This document shows, one piece after another, positions 17,892 through 27,250 of a DNA stretch of 62,924 bases. The DNA lies in NCBI GenBank assembly GCA_018385315.1, contig JAHAZJ010000085.1, positions 1-62,924 of the forward strand, read 5' to 3'. The translations under genes and the position numbers were made by a program. Position 1 is the first letter of the stretch. Each line of letters begins with the position of its first letter. The stretch is from Treponema sp. GTDB lineage: Bacteria > Spirochaetota > Spirochaetia > Treponematales > Treponemataceae. The notes beneath the pieces were generated by a model. The model saw only the letters and a list, made by a program, of their open reading frames with translations. It was not told the origin of the DNA and did no database searches.

Positions 17892-18968
17892 ATGAGCACT
17901 AAGATTCGTAATGTTTTTTTATTTTGTTTTGAGACTTTAATGATTATTGGAATTACCTTATTGTGTGTTTTGCCATTTTCTTGCAAAGTAACTGAAAGTG
18001 GAATAAAGATTCTTGATGGTGATTATGTATGTCCTAAATTGCTATATTACAATGTTATGGATTCAAAAAATGTGAAAATAGGTTTTTCTGAACCTGTCGC
18101 ATTAAAATCTCATGTTGTTTCTACTGATTCTGAAAAAAGGATTCCTACAAGTGTACTGTCGGATGAGTTTAAAAAAGATGTGACAATTATTTTTGATAAA
18201 GAAATGATTGTGGGTGAAGAATACCAGTTTGTTGGTGTAGTAAAAGATGAATTTGGAAATTCACTAACATTAGAATTGCCTTTTACAGGTTATAATCCAC
18301 GAGTTCCTAAATTAATAATAACTGAAATTCAAACTGTTACAGTTTCGAGTAGAACAAAAGCAGAAATAGAAAACGATATGTATAAAAATGAGTTTATAGA
18401 ATTTGTTGCCTTATCTGATGGAAACTTATCTGGAATTGATTTGTTCAGTGTTTATGATGGTGAAGATAGAATTTTCAATTTCCCGGCGGTTGAAGTAAAA
18501 AAAGGTGAAGTATTTTTAGTTCATTTTAGAAATAAAGGTAATGGTTGTTATAATGAAGATTCTGATAATCTTAGTTTAGCTACGGCTCCTTATTCAAAAA
18601 ATGGAGTTCGAGATTTTTGGATTGACAATCCTGATACAGCCCTCGGAAATAAAACTGATGTGATACTTTTAAGAAATACAGCAAATGGGAAAATACTAGA
18701 TGCATTAGTGTATAGTGAAAGTAAGTATGAAGATTGGGCTTCCAAGTTTGAGGATTATATATATACGTTAAGTAAAACTAATATATATGATTCTTTGAGC
18801 TGCTGTGATGTGATTAATGGCGATGAAATGGGTAAAACGAAAACACTTCAAAGAACTAATGCTAAGGAAATTTTAAGAAAATTTATTGAAAATGAAGATT
18901 CAGAATATCCTGTACGAAATGAAGTATCTGCTTGGGTAGTAACTGATAATTCTGCAGGTTCTTTATGA
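17892..18968 (+). CDS. Probable lipoprotein with Ig-like and lamin-tail-like domains
   Basis: A 358-residue protein. The hydrophobic N-terminus ends in LPFSC, a loose spirochaetal lipobox. Residues about 30-130 look like an SbsA-type Ig domain (VKIGFSEPVALKS). The rest starts PKLIITEIQT and carries NEFIEFVALSDG, VYDGEDRIFNFPAVEVKKGE and TDVILLRNTANGKILDALVYS, the pattern of lamin-tail (LTD) domains found in secreted bacterial proteins. The ATG at 17892 is chosen because TGGAGG (17881-17886) precedes it; a longer frame from 17844 starts inside the upstream terminator. Confidence 0.7.
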   Translation: MSTKIRNVFLFCFETLMIIGITLLCVLPFSCKVTESGIKILDGDYVCPKLLYYNVMDSKNVKIGFSEPVALKSHVVSTDSEKRIPTSVLSDEFKKDVTIIFDKEMIVGEEYQFVGVVKDEFGNSLTLELPFTGYNPRVPKLIITEIQTVTVSSRTKAEIENDMYKNEFIEFVALSDGNLSGIDLFSVYDGEDRIFNFPAVEVKKGEVFLVHFRNKGNGCYNEDSDNLSLATAPYSKNGVRDFWIDNPDTALGNKTDVILLRNTANGKILDALVYSESKYEDWASKFEDYIYTLSKTNIYDSLSCCDVINGDEMGKTKTLQRTNAKEILRKFIENEDSEYPVRNEVSAWVVTDNSAGSL

Positions 18969-19019
18969 TGAAATTTTATTAGTCTTTAAAAAACAAAATA
19001 ATTATGTTAAAGTTTCCCT

Positions 19020-21254
19020 ATGGTAGAATTATTAGCTCCTGCGGGAAACATGGAATCATTAGATGCTGCAATTGGTGAAGGTGCAGATGCAGTATATTTA
19101 GGTTTAAAGAGTTTTAATGCACGTTTACGAACCACTAACTTTGCTTGGAATCAGTTTGGTGCAACCATAGACGCGCTTCATAAGCAGAATAAGAAAATTT
19201 ATGTTACTGTTAATACAGTTTGTGAAGAACGTGAAACAGAAAGACTATATCGTTTCTTGTCATATTTAAATGAAATGAAACCTGATGGCTTAATTGTTCA
19301 AGATTATGCTGTAATGCGTCTTGCTCAGGAGTTTTTCCCAAATCTAGAATTACATGCTTCGACTCAAATGAATGTGGAAAGTGCTCATGGTGTTCGTCTG
19401 TTACAAAATGCAGGTGTAAAAAGGGTTGTTCTTGCTCGCGAATTAGGATTGGATGAGATTCGAAAAATTAAGAATGAAACCGGAGCAGATTTAGAAGTAT
19501 TTGTACATGGTGCTTTGTGTGTTAGTGAATCGGGACTATGTTTATTTTCTAGTTTTCTTGGTGGAAAATCTGCAAATCGCGGTATGTGTGCTCAGGCTTG
19601 TAGACGTTATTATACAGCTGAAGTGCCAGGCGGAATTAAGCAAGGATATTATTTTTCTCCATGTGATTTGCAGCTTATAGATCAAATTCCTGATTTGATA
19701 GAGGCGGGTGTCAATTCGTTTAAAATTGAAGGACGAATGAAAAGTGCAGAATATGTTGGCAGTGTTGTTGCGGCTTATAGATATGTAATAGATCATTATA
19801 AGGAAGATAAAAAGGGTGCAATTGCTGCAGGAAAACGTATGCTGGCATCCGATTTTGCACGTTCCAAAACATCCTATTGGTATGGATTTAATTCTTTAGA
19901 AGAGGGTATTGATAATGCTGCAACTAAAATATTAAATCCAGACCAGGCAGGTGGAACTGGTATTTATCTTGGCAAAATTGCATCATTAAAACCAGCCCCA
20001 AAAGAACTGGTGGAGGCAATCAATCAGAGTAGAGTTCCTACCGATGAACCTCCATTAAGATTGCAAATGGCAAATTTAAAAGGTGGCTCATATGATCCTG
20101 ATCCAGGTGATTCTATTCGTATTCACAAAAAAGATGATACAGGTCGCGTTAGTCATAAAATACGTAGTGTTGAAGTAGAAGATGACGGTAAACGATGGAT
20201 AGATATACCTGCAGGTTATTCAGTAGGTGATAGTGTTTATCTTTTACAAATTAAATCAAGTTCAAAAAGATATTCTCGTGTTGTAACTGCAGATTTAAGC
20301 AAATACAGGAAACAGCCAAAAGATGAACTACTCCCTATCTTGGATTTAACCCCTGTTGCTCAAAAAGAACTTCAGTATTTTCCAGATGGAGTTTATGTAC
20401 AGGTTTCATCAATTGCAGATGTTTTCATTGTTCAAGGGCTTAATCCTGTTAGAGTAATATTGGAATATAATTCAGAGACATCATACGACTTATTAAATCA
20501 TAAGACTGTACTTCCATTTTCAAAAAAACAATTGTATATCTCTTTAGATCCTTTCTGTTCTGCTTTGCAGGAAGATAAATTAAAGGAAGAGCTTTCTAAG
20601 TTAATCGATGACGGATATACTAATTTTGTTGTAAATAATCTTGCTCATATTCAAATGTTAAAAAAGAAAAATGTGAATATGATTGCTGGTCCATATTTGT
20701 ATACATTCAATCGATGGGCTGTATCATGGTTAGAAAATCAAAATATTGGTGCCTTTATTATGCCATATGAAAATTCTCGCAGAAATCTTGAAGCAACATA
20801 TGATGAAAAGGTGCGCTCAAGAGTATTAGTTCCTGTTTTTGCATATCCAGCATTATTTAGAATGAGATTTAAATTACCATCTGATTATGATTTTACATAT
20901 TTTGAAGATAAAGAAGAAACTGTATTCAAAGTAAATTCAACACCTGATGGCTCTTTTGTAATGCCAGAGCAACCATTCAGTATTCTTGATAAAGTCAACT
21001 TTATTACTTCATCAGGTTTTAAAAAGGTTCTTATTGATTTCTCAAAAACTAAAGTAACAAGAAGCCAGATTAAAGCAATTACAACATCAATGGCAAAATC
21101 TCAACCTTTACCAGATGTTTCTCGTTTTAATTGGAAGGACGGCTTCTATAATCCACAACAGCTGGAAGAATATAAGGCAGCAGCAGAAAGAGCTGCAATT
21201 AAGAAGAGTAGTTCTCAAAGAACATATCGACCTAATCGCAGCAAGAAAAAGTAA
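19020..21254 (+). CDS. U32 peptidase-family protein (RlhA/TrhP-like RNA hydroxylase)
   Basis: A 744-residue protein. It begins VELLAPAGNMESLDAAIGEGADAVY and holds the family cysteines CVSESGLC (Cys167, Cys174) and RGMCAQAC (Cys190, Cys194), which bind an iron-sulfur cluster in relatives. Members include RlhA, which hydroxylates 23S rRNA C2501, and TrhP, which makes 5-hydroxyuridine in tRNA; both use prephenate. The long C-terminal extension is closer to RlhA in size, but I cannot decide. There is no Shine-Dalgarno sequence; a TATGTT lies 11 bases before the start. The tail is Lys/Arg-rich. Confidence 0.8.
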   Translation: MVELLAPAGNMESLDAAIGEGADAVYLGLKSFNARLRTTNFAWNQFGATIDALHKQNKKIYVTVNTVCEERETERLYRFLSYLNEMKPDGLIVQDYAVMRLAQEFFPNLELHASTQMNVESAHGVRLLQNAGVKRVVLARELGLDEIRKIKNETGADLEVFVHGALCVSESGLCLFSSFLGGKSANRGMCAQACRRYYTAEVPGGIKQGYYFSPCDLQLIDQIPDLIEAGVNSFKIEGRMKSAEYVGSVVAAYRYVIDHYKEDKKGAIAAGKRMLASDFARSKTSYWYGFNSLEEGIDNAATKILNPDQAGGTGIYLGKIASLKPAPKELVEAINQSRVPTDEPPLRLQMANLKGGSYDPDPGDSIRIHKKDDTGRVSHKIRSVEVEDDGKRWIDIPAGYSVGDSVYLLQIKSSSKRYSRVVTADLSKYRKQPKDELLPILDLTPVAQKELQYFPDGVYVQVSSIADVFIVQGLNPVRVILEYNSETSYDLLNHKTVLPFSKKQLYISLDPFCSALQEDKLKEELSKLIDDGYTNFVVNNLAHIQMLKKKNVNMIAGPYLYTFNRWAVSWLENQNIGAFIMPYENSRRNLEATYDEKVRSRVLVPVFAYPALFRMRFKLPSDYDFTYFEDKEETVFKVNSTPDGSFVMPEQPFSILDKVNFITSSGFKKVLIDFSKTKVTRSQIKAITTSMAKSQPLPDVSRFNWKDGFYNPQQLEEYKAAAERAAIKKSSSQRTYRPNRSKKK

Positions 21255-21269
21255 ATAAGAGTTACAGAA

Positions 21270-21683
21270 TTAGAAAACTGTTAATTCTTTTTCTTTTTTT
21301 GAAGATTCCTCAGAAGATGATTCTTTATCATCCTTCTGAGAATCGTCCTTCTTGAAAATTGGCTTATATTCCAGATGCTCAGCTACGACGAAAACCTTAC
21401 TGACATTTTTACCATCAGAATCTTTCCATCTGTTTTGTTTTAAGCGACCAACCACACGAACCCCACGACCTTTTGTTGTATACTTTTCACAATACTCAGC
21501 AACTTTCCCGTAAGCTTCAATCTCAAAAAAAGACACTTCTTCTGTTCCGTTACCATCCTCGCCCTTCAAAAAGCGATTCACTGCTAATGGAAATTTACAA
21601 ACTTTAAAACCCTTCGCAGGTTCAGAAAATTCTGCCTGACGAACAACGTTTCCTTCAAGAATAATTGAGTTTAAATGATTCAT
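21270..21683 (-). CDS. ssb: Single-stranded DNA-binding protein
   Basis: A 137-residue OB-fold protein (MNHLNSIILEGNVV, FEIEAYGKVAEYC, GRGVRVVGRLKQNRW). It coats single-stranded DNA in replication and repair. After residue 110 there is a low-complexity Lys/Glu/Ser tail ending EKELTVF. This differs from the usual acidic DDxPF tip that recruits partner proteins; only the final Phe is kept. AGGAG lies before the start. Confidence 0.9.
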   Translation of the reverse strand: MNHLNSIILEGNVVRQAEFSEPAKGFKVCKFPLAVNRFLKGEDGNGTEEVSFFEIEAYGKVAEYCEKYTTKGRGVRVVGRLKQNRWKDSDGKNVSKVFVVAEHLEYKPIFKKDDSQKDDKESSSEESSKKEKELTVF

Positions 21684-21826
21684 ACGTAACTCCTATTTTT
21701 ACATAATCTTTTTGTGTATGGCCAAAACACTTTAGAAGCAAAAAACTTCCTGTTATAGTAATTGCTTTTTTATGTAAAAAAGGACCATTTTTGAGAAAAA
21801 AATTTAAAAAAAATGTGAATTTTTTC

Positions 21827-21848
21827 AAAAAAAACTGATTTTTATCAG
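21827..21848 (-). terminator. Terminator downstream of the 631-residue unknown
   Basis: On the minus strand CTGAT, loop AAAA and ATCAG are followed by eight T's. The stem is only 5 bp, so confidence is moderate. Confidence 0.55.
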
Positions 21849-21874
21849 AATATGTAAGTTTTTTTCGTAAAACC

Positions 21875-23770
21875 TTAGTTTGTATTACTTACAAGACGCA
21901 AAATATATAAAGCTACGTACTCTTTAAGAGCTTTTTCTTCACCAATTTTTTGCATATTTGGAGTTTTAACTAATGTTTCTGCAAGATTTTCTACCCGGTC
22001 TTTTGTAAAAGATTGTGCAGAAAGAGTTCTAACAACACGTCTTGTATAATCACGGATTAATGAATTCACATCCTCGGTGAGAGCAAAATTTGCTTCTTTA
22101 GTAATCATTTTATTCCATTGCTTTTGCAGGTAATTTAATTCACGATCAAGAGTAGAACCTTCTGGAATAAAATCGTTTGTAAGATTTTTAGCTTGTTCTG
22201 CAAGTGCTTCTTCTTTTGAAATATGCTTTTTTGGAGCTTCAGTTTTTTCTTCAAAAGGATTTTCAACAGCTTCTGTCTGATTTTGCGATTTTTTATTTTT
22301 TTTCTTAGAGCGGAATAGTGTGATTAACCATGAAATAATTGGAATTGAATAAATGAATGGTAAATCCATTTTTGCTTTTGACATAATTGCATCACTTGTT
22401 AAAAGTAAAAGTTCACTATAAGGTCTAAGTTGTCCATCAACAAAAGGTTGAAAACCTACGGTTGAAATATCATCACTTTTTTCCAATGATAACATTGTCA
22501 TAAAATTTGCATTTAATAACGCATAAAGAACAGGAGAATTTTTTTCAACCTGTTGTTCCAGGCACTTTTCAAATTTTTTGTTATCTGTCATTTCTGGTAA
22601 TTTTTCATAATTAAATAATGCGTTATACCATTTTTGAACAAGATTAGCTTCAATAGAATCATGAGCTTCATTACAAAGACGAACAACTAATGGTAATGCA
22701 TTCTTTTTATAAACGTAATAGCGAGTTCCAGAATTAACCTTGAATACAAGTAAATCTGGTAATTCATTCTGTTTTCCATCTGTTGTAAGATTTTGCAAAG
22801 TATTTTTTAAATCATCCTCTGAAAACTGTCCGTAAAGTAATTTTCCATTCTGATCGTGAAATTTTAGAATCTGATTCATTGAATAGAAAAATGGAGCTTT
22901 TCCAAGTTGACTTTTTAATTCTTTTAGTGCTTCTTCTCGTTTTTTGTTTGTCTGGAATTTCTGTTTTAAATATGTACTATGAATTTCAGAAATCTGAATG
23001 GCTTGAAGAACACTTGTGTCTTCTGCTGAACGATCCTGAATTTTTTCAAAATCCTGACGCATATAATAACAGAGTTGGTTCCATAGATAATAATCATCAC
23101 CTTCAGAAACATCCATTAAACCCGCTTGTGGTTTATCAATAAAGTGACCAAAGAAATTTTTTATTGTGATTTCTTTTGAAGGATTGGAAGATCTAAGTTT
23201 TTTTAAGAAATAATCGTGATATTCATCCTTCTTACAAACACGTATAATTTTTTTCTGAGCTGTTTCAAGCAATAATTCCATTGGTACACATGCTGGTAAA
23301 ATAATTGAAGGCAGGTCTCTTGAAAAAACAATTATATGCAATAAAGGTGATTTAATATTTTGATTGGCAAGGGTCTGTGTTATATACAGTTCTGCCTGTT
23401 TTCTTTCAATAGCATTTATTGGGAACTTTTTTGGTAGTTCAGATTCTAAAGGATATGGTACAGCTTCGTTTCTCTGAATTTCTTTATATCGATTTGCATA
23501 TTTAATTGAAAAGTTAGTTATGGAAACAATCATTTTTTTGTTTCTATTTGGAATTATAGCAGCCAGGTGTTTTTCTTCCAATCCTGCAAGCTCTGCTGTT
23601 ACAGTATTTGTAGGATCGCCCAGATATTTTACAAGTTCTGCCTGTTCTTCCACATGATGTTCTGCGTATTTTTTAATATAAGCACAGAATTCATTTAAGT
23701 CGATGAAAGGTGACTTTTGTTTATCTGCGTAGAATCTAATGATTGAACTTAAATTTGAAGAAGTTGCCAT
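21875..23770 (-). CDS. Large protein of unknown function, probably spirochaete-specific
   Basis: A 631-residue protein that I do not recognise. It is mostly helical with many charged residues, has a short hydrophobic stretch (LPFIYSIPIISWLITLF) about three quarters along, followed by a basic RSKKKNKKSQ patch and then a Lys/Glu-rich segment. It has no signal peptide. The layout resembles peripheral cytoplasmic proteins with one membrane contact. There is no Shine-Dalgarno sequence; a TATAAT (23779-23784, minus) sits 8 bases before the start codon, so the mRNA is probably leaderless. Confidence 0.75.
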   Translation of the reverse strand: MATSSNLSSIIRFYADKQKSPFIDLNEFCAYIKKYAEHHVEEQAELVKYLGDPTNTVTAELAGLEEKHLAAIIPNRNKKMIVSITNFSIKYANRYKEIQRNEAVPYPLESELPKKFPINAIERKQAELYITQTLANQNIKSPLLHIIVFSRDLPSIILPACVPMELLLETAQKKIIRVCKKDEYHDYFLKKLRSSNPSKEITIKNFFGHFIDKPQAGLMDVSEGDDYYLWNQLCYYMRQDFEKIQDRSAEDTSVLQAIQISEIHSTYLKQKFQTNKKREEALKELKSQLGKAPFFYSMNQILKFHDQNGKLLYGQFSEDDLKNTLQNLTTDGKQNELPDLLVFKVNSGTRYYVYKKNALPLVVRLCNEAHDSIEANLVQKWYNALFNYEKLPEMTDNKKFEKCLEQQVEKNSPVLYALLNANFMTMLSLEKSDDISTVGFQPFVDGQLRPYSELLLLTSDAIMSKAKMDLPFIYSIPIISWLITLFRSKKKNKKSQNQTEAVENPFEEKTEAPKKHISKEEALAEQAKNLTNDFIPEGSTLDRELNYLQKQWNKMITKEANFALTEDVNSLIRDYTRRVVRTLSAQSFTKDRVENLAETLVKTPNMQKIGEEKALKEYVALYILRLVSNTN

Positions 23771-23843
23771 ATTCTACTATTATATAGCAAAAATTGTCCT
23801 TTTTCCACTTTTTTTTATAAAATCACATAAAATCTGTTAAATC

Positions 23844-23875
23844 AAAAAGGCAGGCACATATAATATGTACCTGCC
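23844..23875 (-). terminator. Terminator of the PadR operon
   Basis: On the minus strand GGCAGGTACATA and TATGTGCCTGCC form a 12-bp stem (one T-G pair) around TTA, followed by TTTTT. Confidence 0.92.
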
Positions 23876-23897
23876 ATCATTAATAATCTTATAATGT

Positions 23898-24620
23898 TTA
23901 TTCTGTTAATTCACAACTTCCAATGTCTATATCTGCATTAATGTATTTTTTATCAGAAACATCAGTTTTAATTTTTTTGCCGCTGTTTCCAAATGCATTT
24001 GTATCTCCAATAGAGCATTTGATATCTAGTGAATATGATGAAGGATCTTTTACGCCATTAACTTGCAAATCGCCAACATCAACTTCAAATTCACCTTTAT
24101 TAAAGTCTACATTTTTAAGATTTATTTCACCAACATTAACATCAACATTAATTTTATCTGCAAAAAAGTCTGACAGATTTACTTCCCCAACATTTACGTC
24201 AATATCCAAATCAGAAAAAATAGTATCTTCTGGAACAGTAATTGTAACAGATGCATTATTGGAACCTACGTTTGTTTTTGATTTTCCAGATTGCTTAATC
24301 GAAAGAGTTCCCTTTGTTATTTTTATTTCTGGTACAAGCCATGCTCTGTTAGCAGAATAACTGTATTTAAAAGAGTCTCCTTTAACAATCTTAAAATCGC
24401 CAACTTTAATATCAGCTTCAATTCTATCAAAATTTTCCAAGATAATGTTACTTTCAGATTTATTTACAATGGGATCATTTTTATCTGAAGAAAAATTCAT
24501 ATGGAATTTTTCCTTAAGATTTTCAGCAAAACCTGAAATATGATACCAGCTTCCCCAGATAATACAAAATACTGTTATTGCACTAATAATAGCTATATAA
24601 ATTGATTTTTTCATTATCAT
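23898..24620 (-). CDS. DUF4097-type putative adhesin / envelope beta-solenoid protein
   Basis: A 240-residue protein with one N-terminal membrane anchor (IAIISAITVFCIIWGSWYH) and a region of repeating beta segments (DVNVGEVNL, DVNVGEINL, EVDVGDLQV). This is the DUF4097 pattern, usually found next to PadR and permease-prefix genes in cell-envelope stress operons. It overlaps the upstream gene by 4 bases (ATGA), so translation is coupled. The role is inferred from operon partners. Confidence 0.8.
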   Translation of the reverse strand: MIMKKSIYIAIISAITVFCIIWGSWYHISGFAENLKEKFHMNFSSDKNDPIVNKSESNIILENFDRIEADIKVGDFKIVKGDSFKYSYSANRAWLVPEIKITKGTLSIKQSGKSKTNVGSNNASVTITVPEDTIFSDLDIDVNVGEVNLSDFFADKINVDVNVGEINLKNVDFNKGEFEVDVGDLQVNGVKDPSSYSLDIKCSIGDTNAFGNSGKKIKTDVSDKKYINADIDIGSCELTE

Positions 24621-25606
24621 TCGTCTCCTTCTATTCCATAAATGCCTTTAATCATTGTCTGAACTACAGCTGCAATTGGCCAGATTATCCAGGTATGTTC
24701 CCAATTGAAAGTCAGAAAACTCCAGATAAGGTAAATACAAGTGATTGTTGACCAGTAAACATCCATGATAACTTTTACGACTTTATTATTGTATTTAACT
24801 TCACCATTGTTCTGTTTTGCTTTTTTTGAATAAGAACCACCAATTGTAGAAGCCGAATTGATGTTCAAGAGCATTTCATGCATATTGCTAACCTTGTTTG
24901 AGTAGATTAAGAATCCTACGCCCAAACCTATACAAATGAATAAAGATACACCAGAAATTGGGTCAGAAAAGTGAATTTTCATTTCATCCATAATGGCAGC
25001 AGGCACAAAGCAGAGCATACACAACAGAATTCCTGCAGCATGGAAAACACTGTATTTTGTTTTGAAGTTTTTCTTTTCGTTTGCAATGTAATCAATTGAT
25101 TCCTGGCTGATAGAGCAAGGTTCATTTTTGATGTAATCCCAGTCTGCCATGCGGGACCCTGCAATAACATTTAATACAACTCCAGCTGCAATAAAAGCAA
25201 ACATAAGAGCTAATCCTACAGCGTTGTTGTTAAAAATTTCATCTGTAATGATAACAGGAGTTACACAAGTAATAAAACAGAAAATAGCAATAGCCACTGT
25301 AATAATGCAGGCTTTTCTTTCTGCAACATAATTTTTTACTTCATCAAAAGAAATGCTTCTTCGGTTCATATTATCTTTGTTATTATGAATAATATTTTCC
25401 AATCCCAAGTCTTCTGCCAGTTCTTCAAGATTTCCAAATTCTGAAATAACAGTTCCAACTGCTTCGTTTTCTGAAACACCATTATTTCTTAATTCAGAAA
25501 ATTTATCTTCCATCATCTGAAGAAGTTCTTTTTTTGCTTTTCTAACCTGATCTGTATCAGGAAGATTTCTAAACATTGTTTCTAAGTAATTTTTGATTGT
25601 TTCCAT
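24617..25606 (-). CDS. Permease-prefix domain (DUF1700-like) membrane protein
   Basis: A 329-residue protein. Residues 1-75 form the permease prefix domain (METIKNYLETMFRNLPDT, VISEFGNLEELAEDLGL), followed by about seven membrane helices. Proteins of this type sit between a PadR repressor and a DUF4097 protein, as here, and are thought to act in envelope sensing. The start follows the PadR stop by 12 bases. Confidence 0.85.
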   Translation of the reverse strand: METIKNYLETMFRNLPDTDQVRKAKKELLQMMEDKFSELRNNGVSENEAVGTVISEFGNLEELAEDLGLENIIHNNKDNMNRRSISFDEVKNYVAERKACIITVAIAIFCFITCVTPVIITDEIFNNNAVGLALMFAFIAAGVVLNVIAGSRMADWDYIKNEPCSISQESIDYIANEKKNFKTKYSVFHAAGILLCMLCFVPAAIMDEMKIHFSDPISGVSLFICIGLGVGFLIYSNKVSNMHEMLLNINSASTIGGSYSKKAKQNNGEVKYNNKVVKVIMDVYWSTITCIYLIWSFLTFNWEHTWIIWPIAAVVQTMIKGIYGIEGDE

Positions 25607-25618
25607 TGTATTTCTCCC

Positions 25619-25951
25619 TTAGTTTTCTTTTTTTATGAATTTTTCAACAACTTCTTTTGTTAAATCCCATTCTTTACGTTTTTCCTGATAATATTCTCTA
25701 CCTTTGTCGGTTATGCGGTAATAGGTTCTTTGCTTTCCATTGTCCGAAGCCTGGGAAAAAGAAGTAATAAAACCATTGTTTTCCAGGCGGGTAAAAGCTG
25801 AATAGAGGGTGGTTTCTTTTATTATATATTTTTCCTCTGTCAGATTTTTGATTTGCCTGGAAATTTCATAACCATAGGAAGGATTATCTAAAAGAAGATA
25901 CAAAATCATTGTGTCGTTATATCCGCGAATTACATCACTACTAATAACCAC
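25619..25951 (-). CDS. PadR-family transcriptional regulator
   Basis: A 110-residue winged-helix repressor: YLLLDNPSYGYEISRQI, then ETTLYSAFTRLENNGFI and QRTYYRITDKGREYY, the standard PadR core. It starts at a GTG (25951) 11 bases after AGGAGG. It leads the three-gene operon and most likely represses its own promoter through the repeats at 25973-26026. Confidence 0.92.
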   Translation of the reverse strand: MVISSDVIRGYNDTMILYLLLDNPSYGYEISRQIKNLTEEKYIIKETTLYSAFTRLENNGFITSFSQASDNGKQRTYYRITDKGREYYQEKRKEWDLTKEVVEKFIKKEN

Positions 25952-25972
25952 TATTTAGCGTTCCTCCTTTTT

Positions 25973-26026
25973 ACTATGTCTGTCGTTACTACGATAGATA
26001 ATGCTATGTCAATCGTAGTATGTCTG
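25973..26026. promoter_or_regulatory. Candidate PadR operator
   Basis: ACTACGAT (25988-25995) and ATCGTAGT (26012-26019) are a perfect 8-bp inverted repeat 16 bases apart. TATGTC occurs three times around them (about 25973, 26004 and 26019). PadR sites typically contain ATGT/ACAT half-sites. The cluster lies just downstream of the padR -10 box, where a bound repressor would block initiation. Confidence 0.65.
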
Positions 26027-26034
26027 ATGGAGTA

Positions 26035-26063
26035 AATATAATACTAGAAAACATATCTGTCAA
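26035..26063 (-). promoter_or_regulatory. Promoter of the padR operon
   Basis: On the minus strand TTGACA (26063-26058), a 17-base spacer and TATATT (26040-26035). Transcription would start near 26028, inside the operator cluster. Confidence 0.75.
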
Positions 26064-26073
26064 GTGATAAAAT
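26045..26073 (+). promoter_or_regulatory. Candidate promoter of hisC
   Basis: TAGAAA (26045-26050), a 17-base spacer and TAAAAT (26068-26073), 7 bases before the ATG. It overlaps the divergent padR promoter: the padR -35 box lies within this spacer. Confidence 0.5.
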
Positions 26074-26080
26074 AATATTT

Positions 26081-27232
26081 ATGATAATATCTAATCGTAT
26101 GAAAAATCTGCATCCTTATGTACCAGGAGAGCAGCCAAAAGATCGTGTTTATATAAAACTCAATGCAAATGAGAATCCTTATGCACCAAGTCCTGCAGTT
26201 CAGAAAGCAGTTCTTAATTTTGTGCAGCAGCATCCAGAAAAAATGGGATTGTATCCAGATCCGGATGCAACACAGCTTCATAAAGCAATAGCAAAAATGT
26301 TGAATGAAACTGGTGGTGTACTTTGTCGTGCAAAAGTTCAGGGAAATAAAGTTTCTCCTGCAGAAGAAGATAAAATTCCTTTTGAAGTAACAGAAAATAT
26401 GATTTACACAGGAAATGGTAGTGATGAAGTTTTGTCTTTTGTTTTCTATGCATTTTTTGATTCTTCAAAGAAATTTGTAATGCCAGAATTTACATACAGT
26501 TTTTATCCTGTGTATGCAGGTTTTTATAATATTCCAATGGACAATGTTCCTCTTAAATCTGACTGGTCTTTAGATACAGATGAAATGCTTAAACGCGCCG
26601 AAAACAATAAAGGTGGAATTATTTTTGCAAATCCTAATGCTCCAACAGGATTAGGACTTACAAGAGACGAAGTGAGACAGATGCTTAAAAAAGCAAGTCC
26701 AGATGAAATTTTCATTGTTGATGAAGCTTATGTTGATTTTGGCGGAGAATCTTGTATACCTTTGTTAAAAGAATTTAATAATCTTGTGATTGTAAGAACT
26801 TTTAGTAAGAGCTTGTGCGGGGCTGGTCAGCGACTTGGATATATTGTTGCATCAGAAGAACTTGTAAATATTGTTACAACAGTAAAAAATAGTGTAAACC
26901 ATTTCCCAATTGATGCTGTTTCTCAGGTAAGTGGCGTGGCTGCCTGTGAAGATATTGGCTATTATGTGGAATGTTCAAAAAAAGTTGCAGAAGAAAGAGA
27001 TGATTTTTATAACTTTTTGAAGTCTCAAGGTTTTTATGTATTGGAGAGTAAAACAAACTTCCTTTTTGCAAAAAAAGAAGGAATGGCCGGAAATGACATT
27101 TACAAAAAAATCAAAGAAAAGGGTATTTTAATTCGTCATTTTAATACACCTGGAATTGAAGATTTTGTAAGAATCACAATTGGGACTCACCAACAGATGG
27201 AAGAGCTTAAAAAAGCTTTCTTAGATTTATAG
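26081..27232 (+). CDS. hisC: Histidinol-phosphate aminotransferase
   Basis: A 383-residue PLP aminotransferase for the histidine pathway. Visible are LHPYVPGEQP, LNANENPYAP, NGSDEVL, FANPNAPTG, DEAYVDFGG, the PLP lysine in RTFSKSLCGAGQRLGY (Lys243) and RITIGT near the end. Compared with usual HisC there is an extra loop of about 25 residues before FEVTENMIYTGNG (GGVLCRAKVQGNKVSPAEED). The start at 26081 fits the family length better than the ATG at 26099. There are no other his genes here; related HisC proteins can also act on other amino acids. Confidence 0.9.
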   Translation: MIISNRMKNLHPYVPGEQPKDRVYIKLNANENPYAPSPAVQKAVLNFVQQHPEKMGLYPDPDATQLHKAIAKMLNETGGVLCRAKVQGNKVSPAEEDKIPFEVTENMIYTGNGSDEVLSFVFYAFFDSSKKFVMPEFTYSFYPVYAGFYNIPMDNVPLKSDWSLDTDEMLKRAENNKGGIIFANPNAPTGLGLTRDEVRQMLKKASPDEIFIVDEAYVDFGGESCIPLLKEFNNLVIVRTFSKSLCGAGQRLGYIVASEELVNIVTTVKNSVNHFPIDAVSQVSGVAACEDIGYYVECSKKVAEERDDFYNFLKSQGFYVLESKTNFLFAKKEGMAGNDIYKKIKEKGILIRHFNTPGIEDFVRITIGTHQQMEELKKAFLDL

Positions 27233-27250
27233 AAATAAAAGGTGGAATAA

